64,000 nt of DNA from Comamonas suwonensis. Its GTDB lineage: Bacteria > Pseudomonadota > Gammaproteobacteria > Burkholderiales > Burkholderiaceae_C. The notes beneath the pieces are model-generated. The model ran no database searches and was not told the origin of the DNA. It saw nothing but the letters and a program-made list of their open reading frames with translations. The DNA lies in the NCBI RefSeq assembly GCF_012844455.2, contig NZ_JABBCQ020000003.1, positions 248,001 to 312,000 on the forward strand. Reading direction: 5' to 3'. Made by a program: the position numbers and the translations under genes. Position 1 is the stretch's first letter, and each line of letters opens with the position of its first letter. Below are positions 52,522 through 62,414 of this stretch, piece by piece.

Positions 52522-53126
52522 CCGCCCCGCAACCCCGCGTCCCGAGCGCATCAGGCTCACCACGTCGCCAGGCCCTGGCCTGGGGCACCGCCTGCGTCCT
52601 TGCCTCTTCATTGATCACTATGCCCAACGCCTTGCACGCCATGACTCCGAGCACCGAACTTCCGGCCGAACTGCGCAGCACCCTGCCGGCCGCGCGCCAG
52701 GTGGGTACAGCCGTGCTGCGTTTCTTTGGTCTACGCGTCTACGAAGCTCGACTATGGGCCATCAACGGATTCACGCCGGAAGACTACAACCACCATCCGT
52801 TTGGGCTGGAGTTGGTCTATGACCGCAAGCTGGAAGGAGCGGCGATTGCCGAGCGCTCCATCGCCGAAATGCGCAGGGTCGGCCGCTTCACCGATGAGCA
52901 GGCTCGCCAGTGGCTGAGCTTGATGAAGCAGGCGTTTCCCGATGTGGTAGCCCAGGACAGGCTGCTGGGCCTGAATGACGGCCAAGGCGAGGTGCGTTTT
53001 TTCCACAACGGTCGGCAGACTGCCCAGATACGCGACGCCGAGTTCGCACGCCTGTTCTTTGGTATCTGGCTGTCGCCCCAGACCTCGGCACCCGCCATGC
53101 GCAGCTCGCTGCTCGGCTTGGGCTGA
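52518..53126 (+). CDS. Chalcone isomerase-like (CHI3-type) exported protein
   Basis: A 202-residue protein with a signal-like N-terminus (RRQALAWGTACVLASSLITM) and a bacterial chalcone-isomerase-like fold: TAVLRFFGLRVYEARLWAIN, LELVYDRKLEGAAIAERSIAEM, and GEVRFFHNGRQTAQIRDAEFARLFFGIWLSP. Plant relatives bind fatty acids, fitting a lipid-modification operon. Overlaps the methyltransferase stop by 4 bases. Confidence 0.88.
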   Translation: MTAPQPRVPSASGSPRRQALAWGTACVLASSLITMPNALHAMTPSTELPAELRSTLPAARQVGTAVLRFFGLRVYEARLWAINGFTPEDYNHHPFGLELVYDRKLEGAAIAERSIAEMRRVGRFTDEQARQWLSLMKQAFPDVVAQDRLLGLNDGQGEVRFFHNGRQTAQIRDAEFARLFFGIWLSPQTSAPAMRSSLLGLG

Positions 53127-53148
53127 ACACCGCCACCGGAAGACGTTC

Positions 53149-54426
53149 ATGGCCTCGCATCCTGCCACCGCCCACATGCTGCCCTGGCGAACGGGGTTGG
53201 CCTATGGTGGGCTGGCCACTCCACTGGCCTTTGTATCCCTGCCTTTGTATGTGAACCTGCCGCACCATTACGCCAGCGTGGAGGGGGCCCCCTTGGCGGG
53301 ACTGGGGGCTGTATTGCTTGCAACGCGCGCATTCGATGCCCTGGTGGATCCCGCCATTGGTCGCAAAGCTGACTGGCTGCTGCGCCGTGGAGCATGGCCG
53401 GCTTGGTGTGCAGCGATGCTGGGTAGCCTGCTGATGGTGCTGGGATTTTGGGCACTCTGGCACTCGCCGCGGGGTACCGAGGCAGCCATGCTGGGCTGGC
53501 TGGCATTGAGCCTGCTCGCGTGTACGCTGGCCTACAGCTTCGTCACCATTCTTCATCAGGCTTGGGGAACCCGCTGGGGAGGCGACCCCTGCTGGCGCGC
53601 CCGTGTGACCGCTTGGCGCGAAGGCGCCACACTAGCAGGCGTGCTTCTTGCCAGTGTCCTGCCGGTCTGGCTGGGCTATGACGCGATCAGCGCCGTGCTG
53701 GCTATGGGCCTGGCGCTGGGCCTGATCGGTTTGTATCGTCTTAAAGCCCCAGTAATACTGCCGCCTCAGCCCGCAGTGACTCATCAGGCTTCGCCGTGGT
53801 CAGATTCTGGCTTTCGGCGTTTGCTGGCCATCTTTATGTTCAATGGGGTAGCAGCCGCCATTCCCGCGACCCTGCTGCCTTTTTTCGTGGCGGACAGGTT
53901 GCAGGCTCCCGAGCTGCAGCCCTTGCTGCTGTTGTGTTATTTCGGTGCGGCGGCTCTGGGCTTGCCGCTGTGGGTGAAAGCCGTCTCCCGCTGGGGCCTG
54001 GCACCCTGCTGGCGCATGGGCATGCTGGTCAGCGTGCTGGCTTTCGGATTTACGCCCTGGCTGGGTGCAGGTGACGGCATGGCTTTCGCCGTGATTTGCC
54101 TGGCCAGCGGGTTGGCACTGGGCGCTGATCTGGCTTTGCCAGGTGCCTTGTTGACGGGCGTGATCCACGAGGCAGGAGAGGGCGGCCGGGGCGAGGGCCG
54201 CTACCTGGGCTGGTGGACCTGCGCAACCAAGCTCAACCTGGCCCTGGCTGCGGGCCTGGCATTGCCTCTGCTATCCGCCGCGGGCTACCGCAGCGGCGGT
54301 ACCGACCCGGCCGGGCTGCAGGCACTGGCCTGGGCCTATGGCGGCCTGCCATGTCTGCTCAAGCTGGCGGCTGCGCTGCTTCTTTGGCGCGCCGAGCGAT
54401 TGCATTCTTCCTGGAGTCACACATGA
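53149..54426 (+). CDS. MFS transporter in the lipid-modification operon
   Basis: A 425-residue membrane protein with about 12 hydrophobic segments of the sugar-carrier-like (GPH) MFS type: LPLYVNLPHHYASVEGAPLAGLGAVLL, TRAFDALVDPAIGRKADWLL and LGADLALPGALLTGVI. The homologous gene is part of the Rhodobacter-type cluster. ATG 53,149 follows GGAAG. It could move a lipid or precursor across the membrane (inference). Confidence 0.87.
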   Translation: MASHPATAHMLPWRTGLAYGGLATPLAFVSLPLYVNLPHHYASVEGAPLAGLGAVLLATRAFDALVDPAIGRKADWLLRRGAWPAWCAAMLGSLLMVLGFWALWHSPRGTEAAMLGWLALSLLACTLAYSFVTILHQAWGTRWGGDPCWRARVTAWREGATLAGVLLASVLPVWLGYDAISAVLAMGLALGLIGLYRLKAPVILPPQPAVTHQASPWSDSGFRRLLAIFMFNGVAAAIPATLLPFFVADRLQAPELQPLLLLCYFGAAALGLPLWVKAVSRWGLAPCWRMGMLVSVLAFGFTPWLGAGDGMAFAVICLASGLALGADLALPGALLTGVIHEAGEGGRGEGRYLGWWTCATKLNLALAAGLALPLLSAAGYRSGGTDPAGLQALAWAYGGLPCLLKLAAALLLWRAERLHSSWSHT

Positions 54427-54983
54427 GCCACATCACCTACTCCGCTTCTTTTTCGCCGTTGCGGCGCGCCTGCCTGGGGGCGGCATTGGCACTGGCCCTG
54501 ACGGGCTGCGCCGGGCCTTCGGTACAGGACTACGCCAAGGAGCAGCCGCAGCTGGATTTGCGCCAGTATTTCAACGGGCCGCTGACGGCACATGGAATTT
54601 TCACAGACCGTTCAGGCAAGGTGGTTAAGCGCTTTACCGTGCGCATGACAGGGCGATGGGATGGCGAGCAAGGCAGCTTGGACGAGCACTTCGTCTACAG
54701 CGACGGCAGCACGCAGCAGCGTGTCTGGCATATCCAGCACCTGGGCGATGGACGCTACAGCGGCAGGGCAGACGACGTGGTGGGAGAGGCCCAGGGCCAG
54801 AGCGCGGGCAATGCCATTCGCTGGAGCTACGTGCTGGCACTGCCCGTGGACGGAAAAGTCTGGAACGTCAACATGGATGACTGGATGTACCTGATGGACG
54901 AGCGCACCTTGCTCAACCGTACGGCCATGAGCAAGTTCGGTGTGCATCTGGGCGATGTAACGCTGGCCTTTGTCAAGGAGTGA
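54423..54983 (+). CDS. DUF3833 lipoprotein
   Basis: A 186-residue lipoprotein with lipobox LTGC (residues about 25-28) and the DUF3833 pattern: QPQLDLRQYFNGPLTAHGIFTDRSGKVVKRFTVRMTGRW, EHFVYSDGSTQQRVWHI, and VWNVNMDDWMYLMDERTLLNRTAMSKFGVHLGDVTLAF. Function unknown; it recurs in the same operon type. Overlaps the MFS stop by 4 bases. Confidence 0.92.
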   Translation: MSHITYSASFSPLRRACLGAALALALTGCAGPSVQDYAKEQPQLDLRQYFNGPLTAHGIFTDRSGKVVKRFTVRMTGRWDGEQGSLDEHFVYSDGSTQQRVWHIQHLGDGRYSGRADDVVGEAQGQSAGNAIRWSYVLALPVDGKVWNVNMDDWMYLMDERTLLNRTAMSKFGVHLGDVTLAFVKE

Positions 54984-54988
54984 TGGTC

Positions 54989-55780
54989 ATGTCGCTTTTC
55001 TCCAGTCAGCTGAATCCACCGCTCACCGACTGGCACGGACGATTGGCATGGATTCTAGGTGCCTCTTCGGGCATAGGTCGCGCTACGGCCGAAGCATTGC
55101 ACAAACAAGGGGCCCGTGTAATCGTTTCGGCGCGGCAGAGCGCTGCGCTGCAGGATTTTGTACGCGAGCACCCCGATTGCTTGGCTCTGCCTCTGGACGT
55201 GACCGATGCCGAGGCAGTGGCTGCAGCAGCCCAGGTTGTGCGGGCCCATGCAGGCAGGGCTCCAGACCTCATCCTCTACTGCGCAGGCCACTACAAGCCA
55301 CAGCTCGCCACAGAATTTGACCTGGCTGAAATGAAACACCATCTGGCCGTGAACTATGGGGGGGCACTGCATCTGCTCGATGCCGTGCTTCCCATGCTAT
55401 TGGCCGCTGGCAAGGGCCACCTGGCCTTGGTCGGCAGCGTGGCCGGATACCGGGGGCTTCCCATGTCACTGGCCTATGGACCCACCAAGGCCGCCCTCAA
55501 TAACCTGGCGGAAAACCTTTATCTGGACCTTCATGGGAAGGGCCTTGGCGTGTCCATCATCAATCCTGGCTTTGTCGAAACACCGCTGACAGCGCAAAAC
55601 GACTTCAGGATGCCCTCACTGATCAGCGCTGATGAAGCCGCACAGCACATGCTGCACGGCTGGGCACAGGGACGTTTCGAGATGAACTTCCCGCGACGCT
55701 TCACGCGCTGGATGCGTTTGCTGCGCTGCCTTCCCGACGCTTGGTACTTCGCGGCGGTACGCCGTTCCACTGGAGTCTGA
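54989..55780 (+). CDS. SDR-family dehydrogenase closing the lipid operon
   Basis: A 263-residue short-chain dehydrogenase: WILGASSGIGRATAEAL, YCAGHYKP, LVGSVAGYRGLPMSLAYGPTKAALNNLAENLY (YxxxK). AAGGAG lies 8 bases before ATG 54,989; GTG 54,980 and ATG 54,983 are alternatives that overlap the DUF3833 stop. It is the seventh and last gene of the operon. Confidence 0.9.
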   Translation: MSLFSSQLNPPLTDWHGRLAWILGASSGIGRATAEALHKQGARVIVSARQSAALQDFVREHPDCLALPLDVTDAEAVAAAAQVVRAHAGRAPDLILYCAGHYKPQLATEFDLAEMKHHLAVNYGGALHLLDAVLPMLLAAGKGHLALVGSVAGYRGLPMSLAYGPTKAALNNLAENLYLDLHGKGLGVSIINPGFVETPLTAQNDFRMPSLISADEAAQHMLHGWAQGRFEMNFPRRFTRWMRLLRCLPDAWYFAAVRRSTGV

Positions 55781-55825
55781 TGGTGCGCGGTAAGCGCACC
55801 TTGATCGCCTTGGCAGACAGATCGG

Positions 55826-56650
55826 TCAAAGTGAACTGCCAGAGTCCATTTTCGAAAATTCCAGCATCGCCTCTAGCATATTGCGCAATGTAGGTTGCAC
55901 AAGCTGTGCCAGATCAGGCAAGTATTCAAACGGCATCTGCTCCTGCATATAGCTGGACTGGGTCATCTCCATCTGCACCGCGTGGTAGCCCTTGTCGGGC
56001 TGACCATAGTTGCGCGTAATGTAGCCGCCCGTAAAGCGACCATTCAGCACGCTGGAATGATGGGGGGACTGTTTGGCAATCGATAGCAAGCTTTCAGCCA
56101 GCTCGGGTGCACAGGCGCTGCCGTTGCCAGTACCGAGGTTCAGATCGGGCAGTTTGCCTTCGAAGAAGCGCGGCAGCACCGAGCGGATGCTGTGCGCATC
56201 CCAGAGCATGGCCACGCCATACTCGTCATGCATGCGGTCCAGCTCTGCGCGCAGCTGGCCGTGATAGGGCTGCCAGTAGAGTTCGCGGCGGCGGGCAATC
56301 TCGGCGTCGTCGGGCTCGGCGTCCTTGCTGATGTACAGCGGTGTGTCGTCAAAGCTGTCCACCGGGCACAGACTGGTCACGCTTTGGCCGGGATAGAGGC
56401 TGGCACCACTGGGGTCGCGGTTCAGGTCGATCACATAGCGCGAATGCGTGGCCACCAGGATGGAGGCTCCCATCTGCTTGGCAAACTCATACAGCGTAGG
56501 CATATGCCAGTCCGTGTCGTGCACCTCGCGGCTTTCAGCCGTGAGCTTGGCGGCAATGTCGGCCGGCACATGGGTGCCGGTGTGGGGCATGGAAATCAGC
56601 AGGGGGGCGGTGCCCTGGTGAAAAACAAAAGGTGGGATGGATGGGCTCAT
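55826..56650 (-). CDS. hutG: N-formylglutamate deformylase
   Basis: A 274-residue N-formylglutamate amidohydrolase: PLLISMPHTGTHVPADIAAKL, VIDLNRDPSGASLYPG, YWQPYHGQLRAELDRM, WDAHSIRSVLPRFFEGKLPDLNLGT and FTGGYITRNYGQP. It performs the last step of the five-step histidine pathway, giving glutamate and formate. The family N-terminus fixes ATG 56,650; the frame continues upstream across hutF but that part is on another reading frame of hutF and is not coding. It is the last hut gene here. Confidence 0.95.
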   Translation of the reverse strand: MSPSIPPFVFHQGTAPLLISMPHTGTHVPADIAAKLTAESREVHDTDWHMPTLYEFAKQMGASILVATHSRYVIDLNRDPSGASLYPGQSVTSLCPVDSFDDTPLYISKDAEPDDAEIARRRELYWQPYHGQLRAELDRMHDEYGVAMLWDAHSIRSVLPRFFEGKLPDLNLGTGNGSACAPELAESLLSIAKQSPHHSSVLNGRFTGGYITRNYGQPDKGYHAVQMEMTQSSYMQEQMPFEYLPDLAQLVQPTLRNMLEAMLEFSKMDSGSSL

Positions 56651-56682
56651 GGAGCGATTTTCCTTGCTATCAAATACGGAGA

Positions 56683-58107
56683 TCAGGCACTGCGCAGCAA
56701 CTGGCTGCGGACCCGAACAAAAGCCTGTTGTGCGGTTTCGTGCAACAGGTGACGACCCGATTGCACCTGCTGCTTGCCCGCGACCCACACCTCGGCCACG
56801 GCCGAAGTACGATGGCTGGCAAACACATGGCCGGCATGGCCGCTGTCGGCGGGCAGACCAGCTAGCGCGACATGCTCGCCATCCAGCACCACAAAGTCGG
56901 CTTGCTGACCCACGGCCAAGCCTGCAATGGCGCGGCCAGCAGCCTGGGCACCACCGGCCACGGCCTGCAAGGTCATGGCGGTTGCCACCTGGGGCTGAGC
57001 ACCGCCGCCCAGCACATTGCGCTGGCGCAGCGCCAGGCGCTGGCTGTATTCCAGCATCAGCAGCTCCTCGGCCGCATTCACCGTGGCGTGGCTGTCGGAG
57101 CCCACGCCCCAGCGGCCACCATGTTGTAGCCACAAAGGCATGTCGAAAATACCGTCGCCCAGGTTGGCCTCGGTGGTCGGGCAGATGCCGGCCACAGCAC
57201 CGCTTTTCGCGGCGCTGGCGTATTCGTCGGCCGTCATATGCGTGGCATGAATCAGGCACCAGCGCGGATCGACGGCCGCATGGTTCATCAGCCATTGCAC
57301 GGGGCGCTGGCCGCTCCAGGCCAGGCAGTCGTCCACTTCCTGGGTTTGTTCGGCAATATGGATATGCACTGGTGCTTTGGGCAGCATGGCGTGCAGACCC
57401 GCGACTGCGGCTTGCAAGCTGTCTGGCGGCACAGCCCGCAACGAATGCGGTGCAAGGCCCAGATTGGCCTCTTGCGCTTTACAGACGGGCGCCAGCTGCT
57501 GCAATAGCGATAGCATGTTATCGGTGCTGCGAATAAAGCGTGCCTGGTCTTCGCGCGGTGGCTTGCCGCCAAAACCGCTGGTCTGGTAAAGCACAGGCAG
57601 CAGCGTCATGCCCATGCCGGTCTTTTGCGCCGCACGCAGCAAGGCCCGCGACAGCGTGGTGACATCGGTATAGGGCTTGCCGCCTATGTCATGGTGCACA
57701 TAGTGGAACTCGCAGACCGAGGTATAGCCCGCTTCCAGCATCTCCAGATAGAGCCAGGTGGCAATAGCCTCTAGTGCCTCGGGCGACATGCGGTTGGCAA
57801 AGCCGTACATGAGATTGCGCCAGCTCCAGAAGCTGTCTTGCGCCTGGCCGCGAAATTCCGTCAACCCGCCAAACGCCCGCTGAAAGGCATGCGAATGCAG
57901 ATTGGGCATGCCGGGAATCACGGGACCGGCGGCCCTGGCGGCGTCCTCCGCCTCGCCGGCCTCGCCGCTTTGCGGATCCACGCCCGCCAGCACTTCGATC
58001 AGCTGACCGCTCTGGTTCCAGCTCAACAGGACATTGCGCGCCCACCCCGTAGGCAATAAGGCATCGGCAGCGAACAAGGTGCGCGAAATGGAGGATGAAG
58101 CAGTCAT
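56683..58107 (-). CDS. hutF: Formimidoylglutamate deiminase
   Basis: A 474-residue amidohydrolase-superfamily deiminase. The metal motif is in MPNLHSHAFQRAFGGL, then LAPHSLRAVPPDSL, HIHIAEQTQEVDDC, CLIHATHMTADE and VGSDSHATVNAAEELLMLEY. It converts N-formimino-glutamate to N-formylglutamate plus ammonia, defining the five-step pathway together with hutG, which lies 32 bases downstream. Confidence 0.95.
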   Translation of the reverse strand: MTASSSISRTLFAADALLPTGWARNVLLSWNQSGQLIEVLAGVDPQSGEAGEAEDAARAAGPVIPGMPNLHSHAFQRAFGGLTEFRGQAQDSFWSWRNLMYGFANRMSPEALEAIATWLYLEMLEAGYTSVCEFHYVHHDIGGKPYTDVTTLSRALLRAAQKTGMGMTLLPVLYQTSGFGGKPPREDQARFIRSTDNMLSLLQQLAPVCKAQEANLGLAPHSLRAVPPDSLQAAVAGLHAMLPKAPVHIHIAEQTQEVDDCLAWSGQRPVQWLMNHAAVDPRWCLIHATHMTADEYASAAKSGAVAGICPTTEANLGDGIFDMPLWLQHGGRWGVGSDSHATVNAAEELLMLEYSQRLALRQRNVLGGGAQPQVATAMTLQAVAGGAQAAGRAIAGLAVGQQADFVVLDGEHVALAGLPADSGHAGHVFASHRTSAVAEVWVAGKQQVQSGRHLLHETAQQAFVRVRSQLLRSA

Positions 58108-58443
58108 GGTAATGGGTCTCTATGAGAGGCTGGTAAAAGTCAGGCCACGCAGTTCATGCCGTCGCAGACTCAGTGTGTGCCATGGCAGTGAGCCAGGCCT
58201 GAACAAAATGCGCATTGTCTTTTTCGTTAGCGATGGACACGCGCGAAAAATGCTCTAAGCCCGGCGCTTTCCTGGGGATGAGCACGGCCCTGCAGGAGCG
58301 TATGTGTGGTCGTTCCCGTTCGTAAGCGAGCAGCGCTTGGACATTCCGCTGCCGCGCTGGGACACATCGGCGTCGAAAGGATGAATCTGTTGCGCCACAA
58401 ATCGTTCGCGGGACCTCAAAGTCTTTCAGAGCTGTCTCCCTGC
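58108..58443. other. Gap between hutI and hutF with a possible aminotransferase relic
   Basis: About 335 bases. A minus-strand frame ending at 58,154 reads RKAPGLEHFSRVSIANEKDN then AHFVQAWLTAMA, similar to the C-terminal end of HisC-type aminotransferases (...GLPEHLRISIGTxxEN...). Only the tail is present and it has no start or upstream domain, so it would be a decayed fragment. Otherwise the region is non-coding and interrupts an otherwise compact operon. Confidence 0.35.
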
Positions 58444-59754
58444 TCAAGCCTTTGCCGGAGCAAATACCTTGCCTTGGCGCACGATAGTGCACTGGGGTTT
58501 GCTGCCAAACCAGTAGGCCAGCTCGGCCGCATGCTGCACGGGCCACAGCACGAAGTTGGCGGGGCGGCCAGCGGCGATCAGTCCTTGCTCATGCTGCAGA
58601 CCCAGGGCGCGTGCCGCATGGGTGGTGATGCCGGCCAGTGCCTCGGGCACGGTCAGGCGAAACAGCGTGCAGGCCATGTTGGCCATCAGCAGCAGACTCA
58701 AACACGGAGACGTTCCGGGATTGTGATCCGTAGAAACGGCCATCGGAACCTTGGCGACCCTCAAAGCGTCAATCGGCGGCACTTGGGTGTCGCGCAGCGT
58801 GTAAAAAGCGCCGGGCAGCAGCACGGCCACGGTGCCGGCTTGCTTCATTTCGGCAATGCCGTTTTCGGACAGATGCTCGATATGGTCGCAAGACAGGGCG
58901 CCGTACTGCGCCGCTAGCGCCGCGCCTTCCATGTTGGACAGCTGCTCGGCATGCAGCTTGACGGGCAGGCCCAGAGCCTTGGCGGCCTGGAAGACCTGTT
59001 CGGTCTCGGCCAGCGAAAACGCAATGCGCTCGCAGAAAACGTCCACCGCATCGACCAGGCCTTCGGCGGCCAGTGCCGGCAGCATCACCTGGCTGACCAG
59101 ATCGGTGTACTCCTGACTGCGGCCCGCATATTCAGGCGGCAAGGCATGAGCCCCCAAGAAGGTGGTGCGCACAGTCACGCCACACAACTGGCCCAGGCGG
59201 CGCGCTACGCGCAGCTGCTTGCGTTCATGCTCCAGCGCCAGGCCGTAGCCGGATTTGATTTCAATCGCCGTCACACCTTCGGCCAGTAACTGCTCCAGGC
59301 GCGGCAGGGCCAGCGCCACCAACTCGTCCTCGCTGGCCTCGCGCGTGGCCTTGACGCTGGAGACAATGCCGCCACCGGCCTTGGCGACTTCTTCGTAAGT
59401 GGCACCGGCCAGACGCATGGCAAATTCGTTGGCGCGTTCGCCGCCATAGACCAGATGGGTGTGGCAGTCGATCAGGCCCGGCGTGGCCAGTTGGCCGAGG
59501 CCATCGTGGGTGACCAGATTCAGATACTGCTCGGGCAGCACCTCTTGCGCGCCCACCCAGACCACGCGACCTTGCTGCACCACGATGCAGGCCAGCGTGC
59601 CTTCGGTGACCGAAGCCTGGCTCTCATCGCCTTCATCGCTTTCAGTCATCTCGAACAGGCCCGGAGCCAGACACAGGTTGTGCCAGCAACCATCGGCAGA
59701 AGGCGCGACCGCCCGTTCAGGAATGGGATGGGTGGCTGGTGTGGCTTGCGTCAT
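58444..59754 (-). CDS. hutI: Imidazolonepropionase
   Basis: A 436-residue hydrolase: [21 protein letters not shown] with metal ligands, [69 protein letters not shown] and [29 protein letters not shown]. It opens the imidazolone ring to formiminoglutamate. The N-terminal 25 residues are longer than usual. GGAGTG precedes the ATG. Confidence 0.95.
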   Translation of the reverse strand: MTQATPATHPIPERAVAPSADGCWHNLCLAPGLFEMTESDEGDESQASVTEGTLACIVVQQGRVVWVGAQEVLPEQYLNLVTHDGLGQLATPGLIDCHTHLVYGGERANEFAMRLAGATYEEVAKAGGGIVSSVKATREASEDELVALALPRLEQLLAEGVTAIEIKSGYGLALEHERKQLRVARRLGQLCGVTVRTTFLGAHALPPEYAGRSQEYTDLVSQVMLPALAAEGLVDAVDVFCERIAFSLAETEQVFQAAKALGLPVKLHAEQLSNMEGAALAAQYGALSCDHIEHLSENGIAEMKQAGTVAVLLPGAFYTLRDTQVPPIDALRVAKVPMAVSTDHNPGTSPCLSLLLMANMACTLFRLTVPEALAGITTHAARALGLQHEQGLIAAGRPANFVLWPVQHAAELAYWFGSKPQCTIVRQGKVFAPAKA

Positions 59755-59899
59755 GGAGCACTCCGGTGCTGAGGGTCAATCGATGGGTGGGTGCGCTTTG
59801 AATTTATCAATTTCATAGCGGCTTGCTCATGACTCTGTTCAGTTTCAATGAGGTTTCATTCGTATTCTGAATACTGACTGGTGTCATGCGCTTTTATTT

Positions 59900-60487
59900 T
59901 TAGAGCGAGGGATGCAGGCTGACCCGTACCAGGTGGGCACCCGTGAGCTGGGGCGTCAGAACCAGCGCCTGCTGCAGCGGCTGGGAGGGCGACCACCACA
60001 GGCCCTGACCGGGCTCCAACAGTGTGCCATCTGCCGTCTTGCAGCGGCCGTCCAGCACCATGCACAGGCCGGCCGGGCTGTCAGCGCTCAAGCTGCTGCC
60101 CGGTTCCGCCTTGATGACTTCCACTTGCGCACTCCACTCTCCGCGCCGCGTCATGACATTGAAGTCGGTGGAGGTGCCGCCCAGCAGCGTGCAGTCCAGC
60201 GCCACATCGCCAGAAAACGCAAACGGCTGCCAGCGTGGCTGGAGCGTGTGGTCGATGCCTGCCGCCGCGCTGACGAGTTGTACCCCGTCGCCATCGAGCA
60301 GCATGATCTGCCGGTCGATGCCGGCAAACGCCGAAAACGGCCCCGGCTGGGCAATCGTTGCCACGCTGATGCGCCAGGCAAAGCTGTCCATGTCCGCCCC
60401 CGGCGGAAAACACACGATCTCGCGCGTGCTGCCGCCCCCGTTCTTCCAGGGGCTGTGGGGAATCTGGTTCAGATCAAAACGTTGCAT
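59900..60487 (-). CDS. hutD: HutD family protein
   Basis: A 195-residue cupin-fold HutD: RFDLNQIPHSPWKNGGGSTREIV, FAWRISVATIAQPGPFSAFAGIDRQIMLLDGDGVQL, and DFNVMTRRGEWSAQVEVI. HutD is widely found in hut operons; it is thought to modulate pathway flux and is not a pathway enzyme. Located between hutU and hutI. Confidence 0.93.
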   Translation of the reverse strand: MQRFDLNQIPHSPWKNGGGSTREIVCFPPGADMDSFAWRISVATIAQPGPFSAFAGIDRQIMLLDGDGVQLVSAAAGIDHTLQPRWQPFAFSGDVALDCTLLGGTSTDFNVMTRRGEWSAQVEVIKAEPGSSLSADSPAGLCMVLDGRCKTADGTLLEPGQGLWWSPSQPLQQALVLTPQLTGAHLVRVSLHPSL

Positions 60488-60590
60488 GGAAAGCAGTTTG
60501 TAGAGGTGAGCTATAGATCAATCCACCTAAAACTGGCGCGGCCTAGCTCAGAGACACCGAGCAAGAGCCGCCTCGCAGCGAAGGTATCGT

Positions 60591-60640
60591 CCCCCTCCCG
60601 CGTAGCGAGAGAGGGGGAAGCGGCGTAGCCGCTCAGGGGG
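60591..60640. repeat. Hairpin-rich intergenic repeat upstream of hutD
   Basis: CCCCCTC (60,591-60,597) pairs with GAGGGGG (60,611-60,617), and AGCGGCgtaGCCGCT (60,619-60,633) forms a second hairpin followed by CAGGGGG. This nested-hairpin sequence is of a kind I associate with dispersed repeats in Comamonadaceae. Confidence 0.55.
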
Positions 60641-60646
60641 TGATAC

Positions 60647-62374
60647 TTACTTCACCATCGGCAGGTTCAGGCCGTGGCGCTTGGAGGCTTCCACGGCAAT
60701 CTCATAACCTGCGTCGGCATGGCGCATCACGCCGGTGGCGGGGTCGTTCCACAGCACGCGGTTCAGGCGGGCAGCGGCTTCATCGGTGCCGTCGGCCACG
60801 ATGACCACGCCAGCGTGTTGCGAGTAGCCCATGCCCACGCCACCGCCGTGGTGCAGGCTGACCCAGGTAGCGCCGCCGGCAGTGTTCAGCAGGGCGTTGA
60901 GCAGCGGCCAGTCGGACACGGCATCGGTGCCGTCCTTCATGGCTTCGGTTTCGCGGTTGGGGCTGGCGACGGAGCCGCAGTCCAGGTGATCGCGGCCGAT
61001 CACGACGGGGGCTTTCAGCTCGCCGTTCTTGACCATTTCATTGAAGGCCAGAGCCGCCTTGTGGCGCTCTCCCAGACCCAGCCAGCAGATGCGCGATGGC
61101 AGGCCCTGGAAGGCGATGCGTTCGCGGGCCATGTCCAGCCAGCGGTGGGTGTGCTTGTTGTCGGGGAACAGTTCCTTGATCTTGGCGTCGGTCTTGTAGA
61201 TGTCCTCCGGGTCGCCGGACAGGGCCACCCAGCGGAACGGACCCTTGCCTTCGCAGAACAGCGGACGGATGTAGGCGGGTACAAAGCCGGGAAAGTCGAA
61301 AGCGTTCTTCACGCCTTCGTCCAGCGCCACCTGGCGAATGTTGTTGCCGTAGTCCACCGTGGGCACGCCCATGGCCTGGAAGTCCAGCATGGCTTGCACG
61401 TGCACGGCGCAGCCCTTGGCAGCAGCCTTGGTCAGGGTAGGGTGCTGGCCGGGGTCGGCCGCAGCGGCATTCCATTGCTCCACGGTCCAGCCCACGGGCA
61501 GGTAGCCGTTGACCAGGTCGTGGGCCGAGGTCTGGTCGGTCACGATGTCTGGCTTGGGGCCCCCGGCCTTGGCGCGCTTGACCAGCTCAGGCAGGATTTC
61601 AGCGGCATTGCCCAGCAGGGCAATGGACACGGCTTCGCCCTTTTCGGTGTGGTGCTTGATCAGGGCCAGAGCGTCGTCTATGTCCTTGGCTTGCTTGTCC
61701 ACATAGCGGGTGCGCAGACGGAAGTCGATGCTGGACTGCTTGCATTCAATGGCCAGCACGCAGGCACCGGCCAGCACGCCTGCCAGAGGCTGTGCGCCGC
61801 CCATGCCGCCCAGGCCGGCGGTCAGGATCCACTTGCCGGTCAGGTCGTTGTTGTAGTGCTGGCGGCCGGCTTCGACAAAGGTCTCGAACGTGCCTTGGAC
61901 AATGCCTTGGGCGCCGATGTAAATCCAGCTGCCGGCCGTCATCTGGCCGTACATGAACAGGCCCTTCTGGTCCAGTTCGTTGAACTTTTCCCAGTTGGCC
62001 CACTTGGGCACCAGGTTGGAGTTGGCCAGCAGCACGCGCGGTGCATCGGGGTGGGTCTTGAACACGCCCACGGGCTTGCCCGACTGGATCAGCAGCGATT
62101 CGTCGGCTTCCAGCTTTTTGAGTTGTTCGAGGATCTCGTCATAGCACTCCCAGTTGCGGGCCGCGCGACCGATACCGCCGTAAACCACCAGAGCCTTGGG
62201 GTTCTCGGCCACATCGGGGTCCAGATTGTTCTGGATCATGCGGTAGGCGGCTTCGGCCAGCCAGTTCTTGCAGTGCAGCGTGGTGCCGCGGGGCGCGCGG
62301 ATTTCGCGGCTGGCATCGTAACGGGGATCTTGCTTGGAGGCGCTGAGGATGGCGTCGTTGGCGTTCATGTTCAT
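60647..62374 (-). CDS. hutU: Urocanate hydratase
   Basis: A 575-residue urocanase: [36 protein letters not shown], the NAD-binding [53 protein letters not shown] and [27 protein letters not shown]. It hydrates urocanate to imidazolonepropionate with tightly bound NAD+. It lies 40 bases after the transporter gene. Confidence 0.97.
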   Translation of the reverse strand: MNMNANDAILSASKQDPRYDASREIRAPRGTTLHCKNWLAEAAYRMIQNNLDPDVAENPKALVVYGGIGRAARNWECYDEILEQLKKLEADESLLIQSGKPVGVFKTHPDAPRVLLANSNLVPKWANWEKFNELDQKGLFMYGQMTAGSWIYIGAQGIVQGTFETFVEAGRQHYNNDLTGKWILTAGLGGMGGAQPLAGVLAGACVLAIECKQSSIDFRLRTRYVDKQAKDIDDALALIKHHTEKGEAVSIALLGNAAEILPELVKRAKAGGPKPDIVTDQTSAHDLVNGYLPVGWTVEQWNAAAADPGQHPTLTKAAAKGCAVHVQAMLDFQAMGVPTVDYGNNIRQVALDEGVKNAFDFPGFVPAYIRPLFCEGKGPFRWVALSGDPEDIYKTDAKIKELFPDNKHTHRWLDMARERIAFQGLPSRICWLGLGERHKAALAFNEMVKNGELKAPVVIGRDHLDCGSVASPNRETEAMKDGTDAVSDWPLLNALLNTAGGATWVSLHHGGGVGMGYSQHAGVVIVADGTDEAAARLNRVLWNDPATGVMRHADAGYEIAVEASKRHGLNLPMVK

Positions 62375-62414
62375 GTCCTTCAGGTTGGAATAGGGGGAGC
62401 AGTCGGCCTGAGGA

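Noticed and set aside
56651..57295. N-terminal extension of hutG into hutF
   Set aside because: The extension is an alternative frame of hutF with low-complexity Arg/Gly composition; HutG begins at ATG 56,650.
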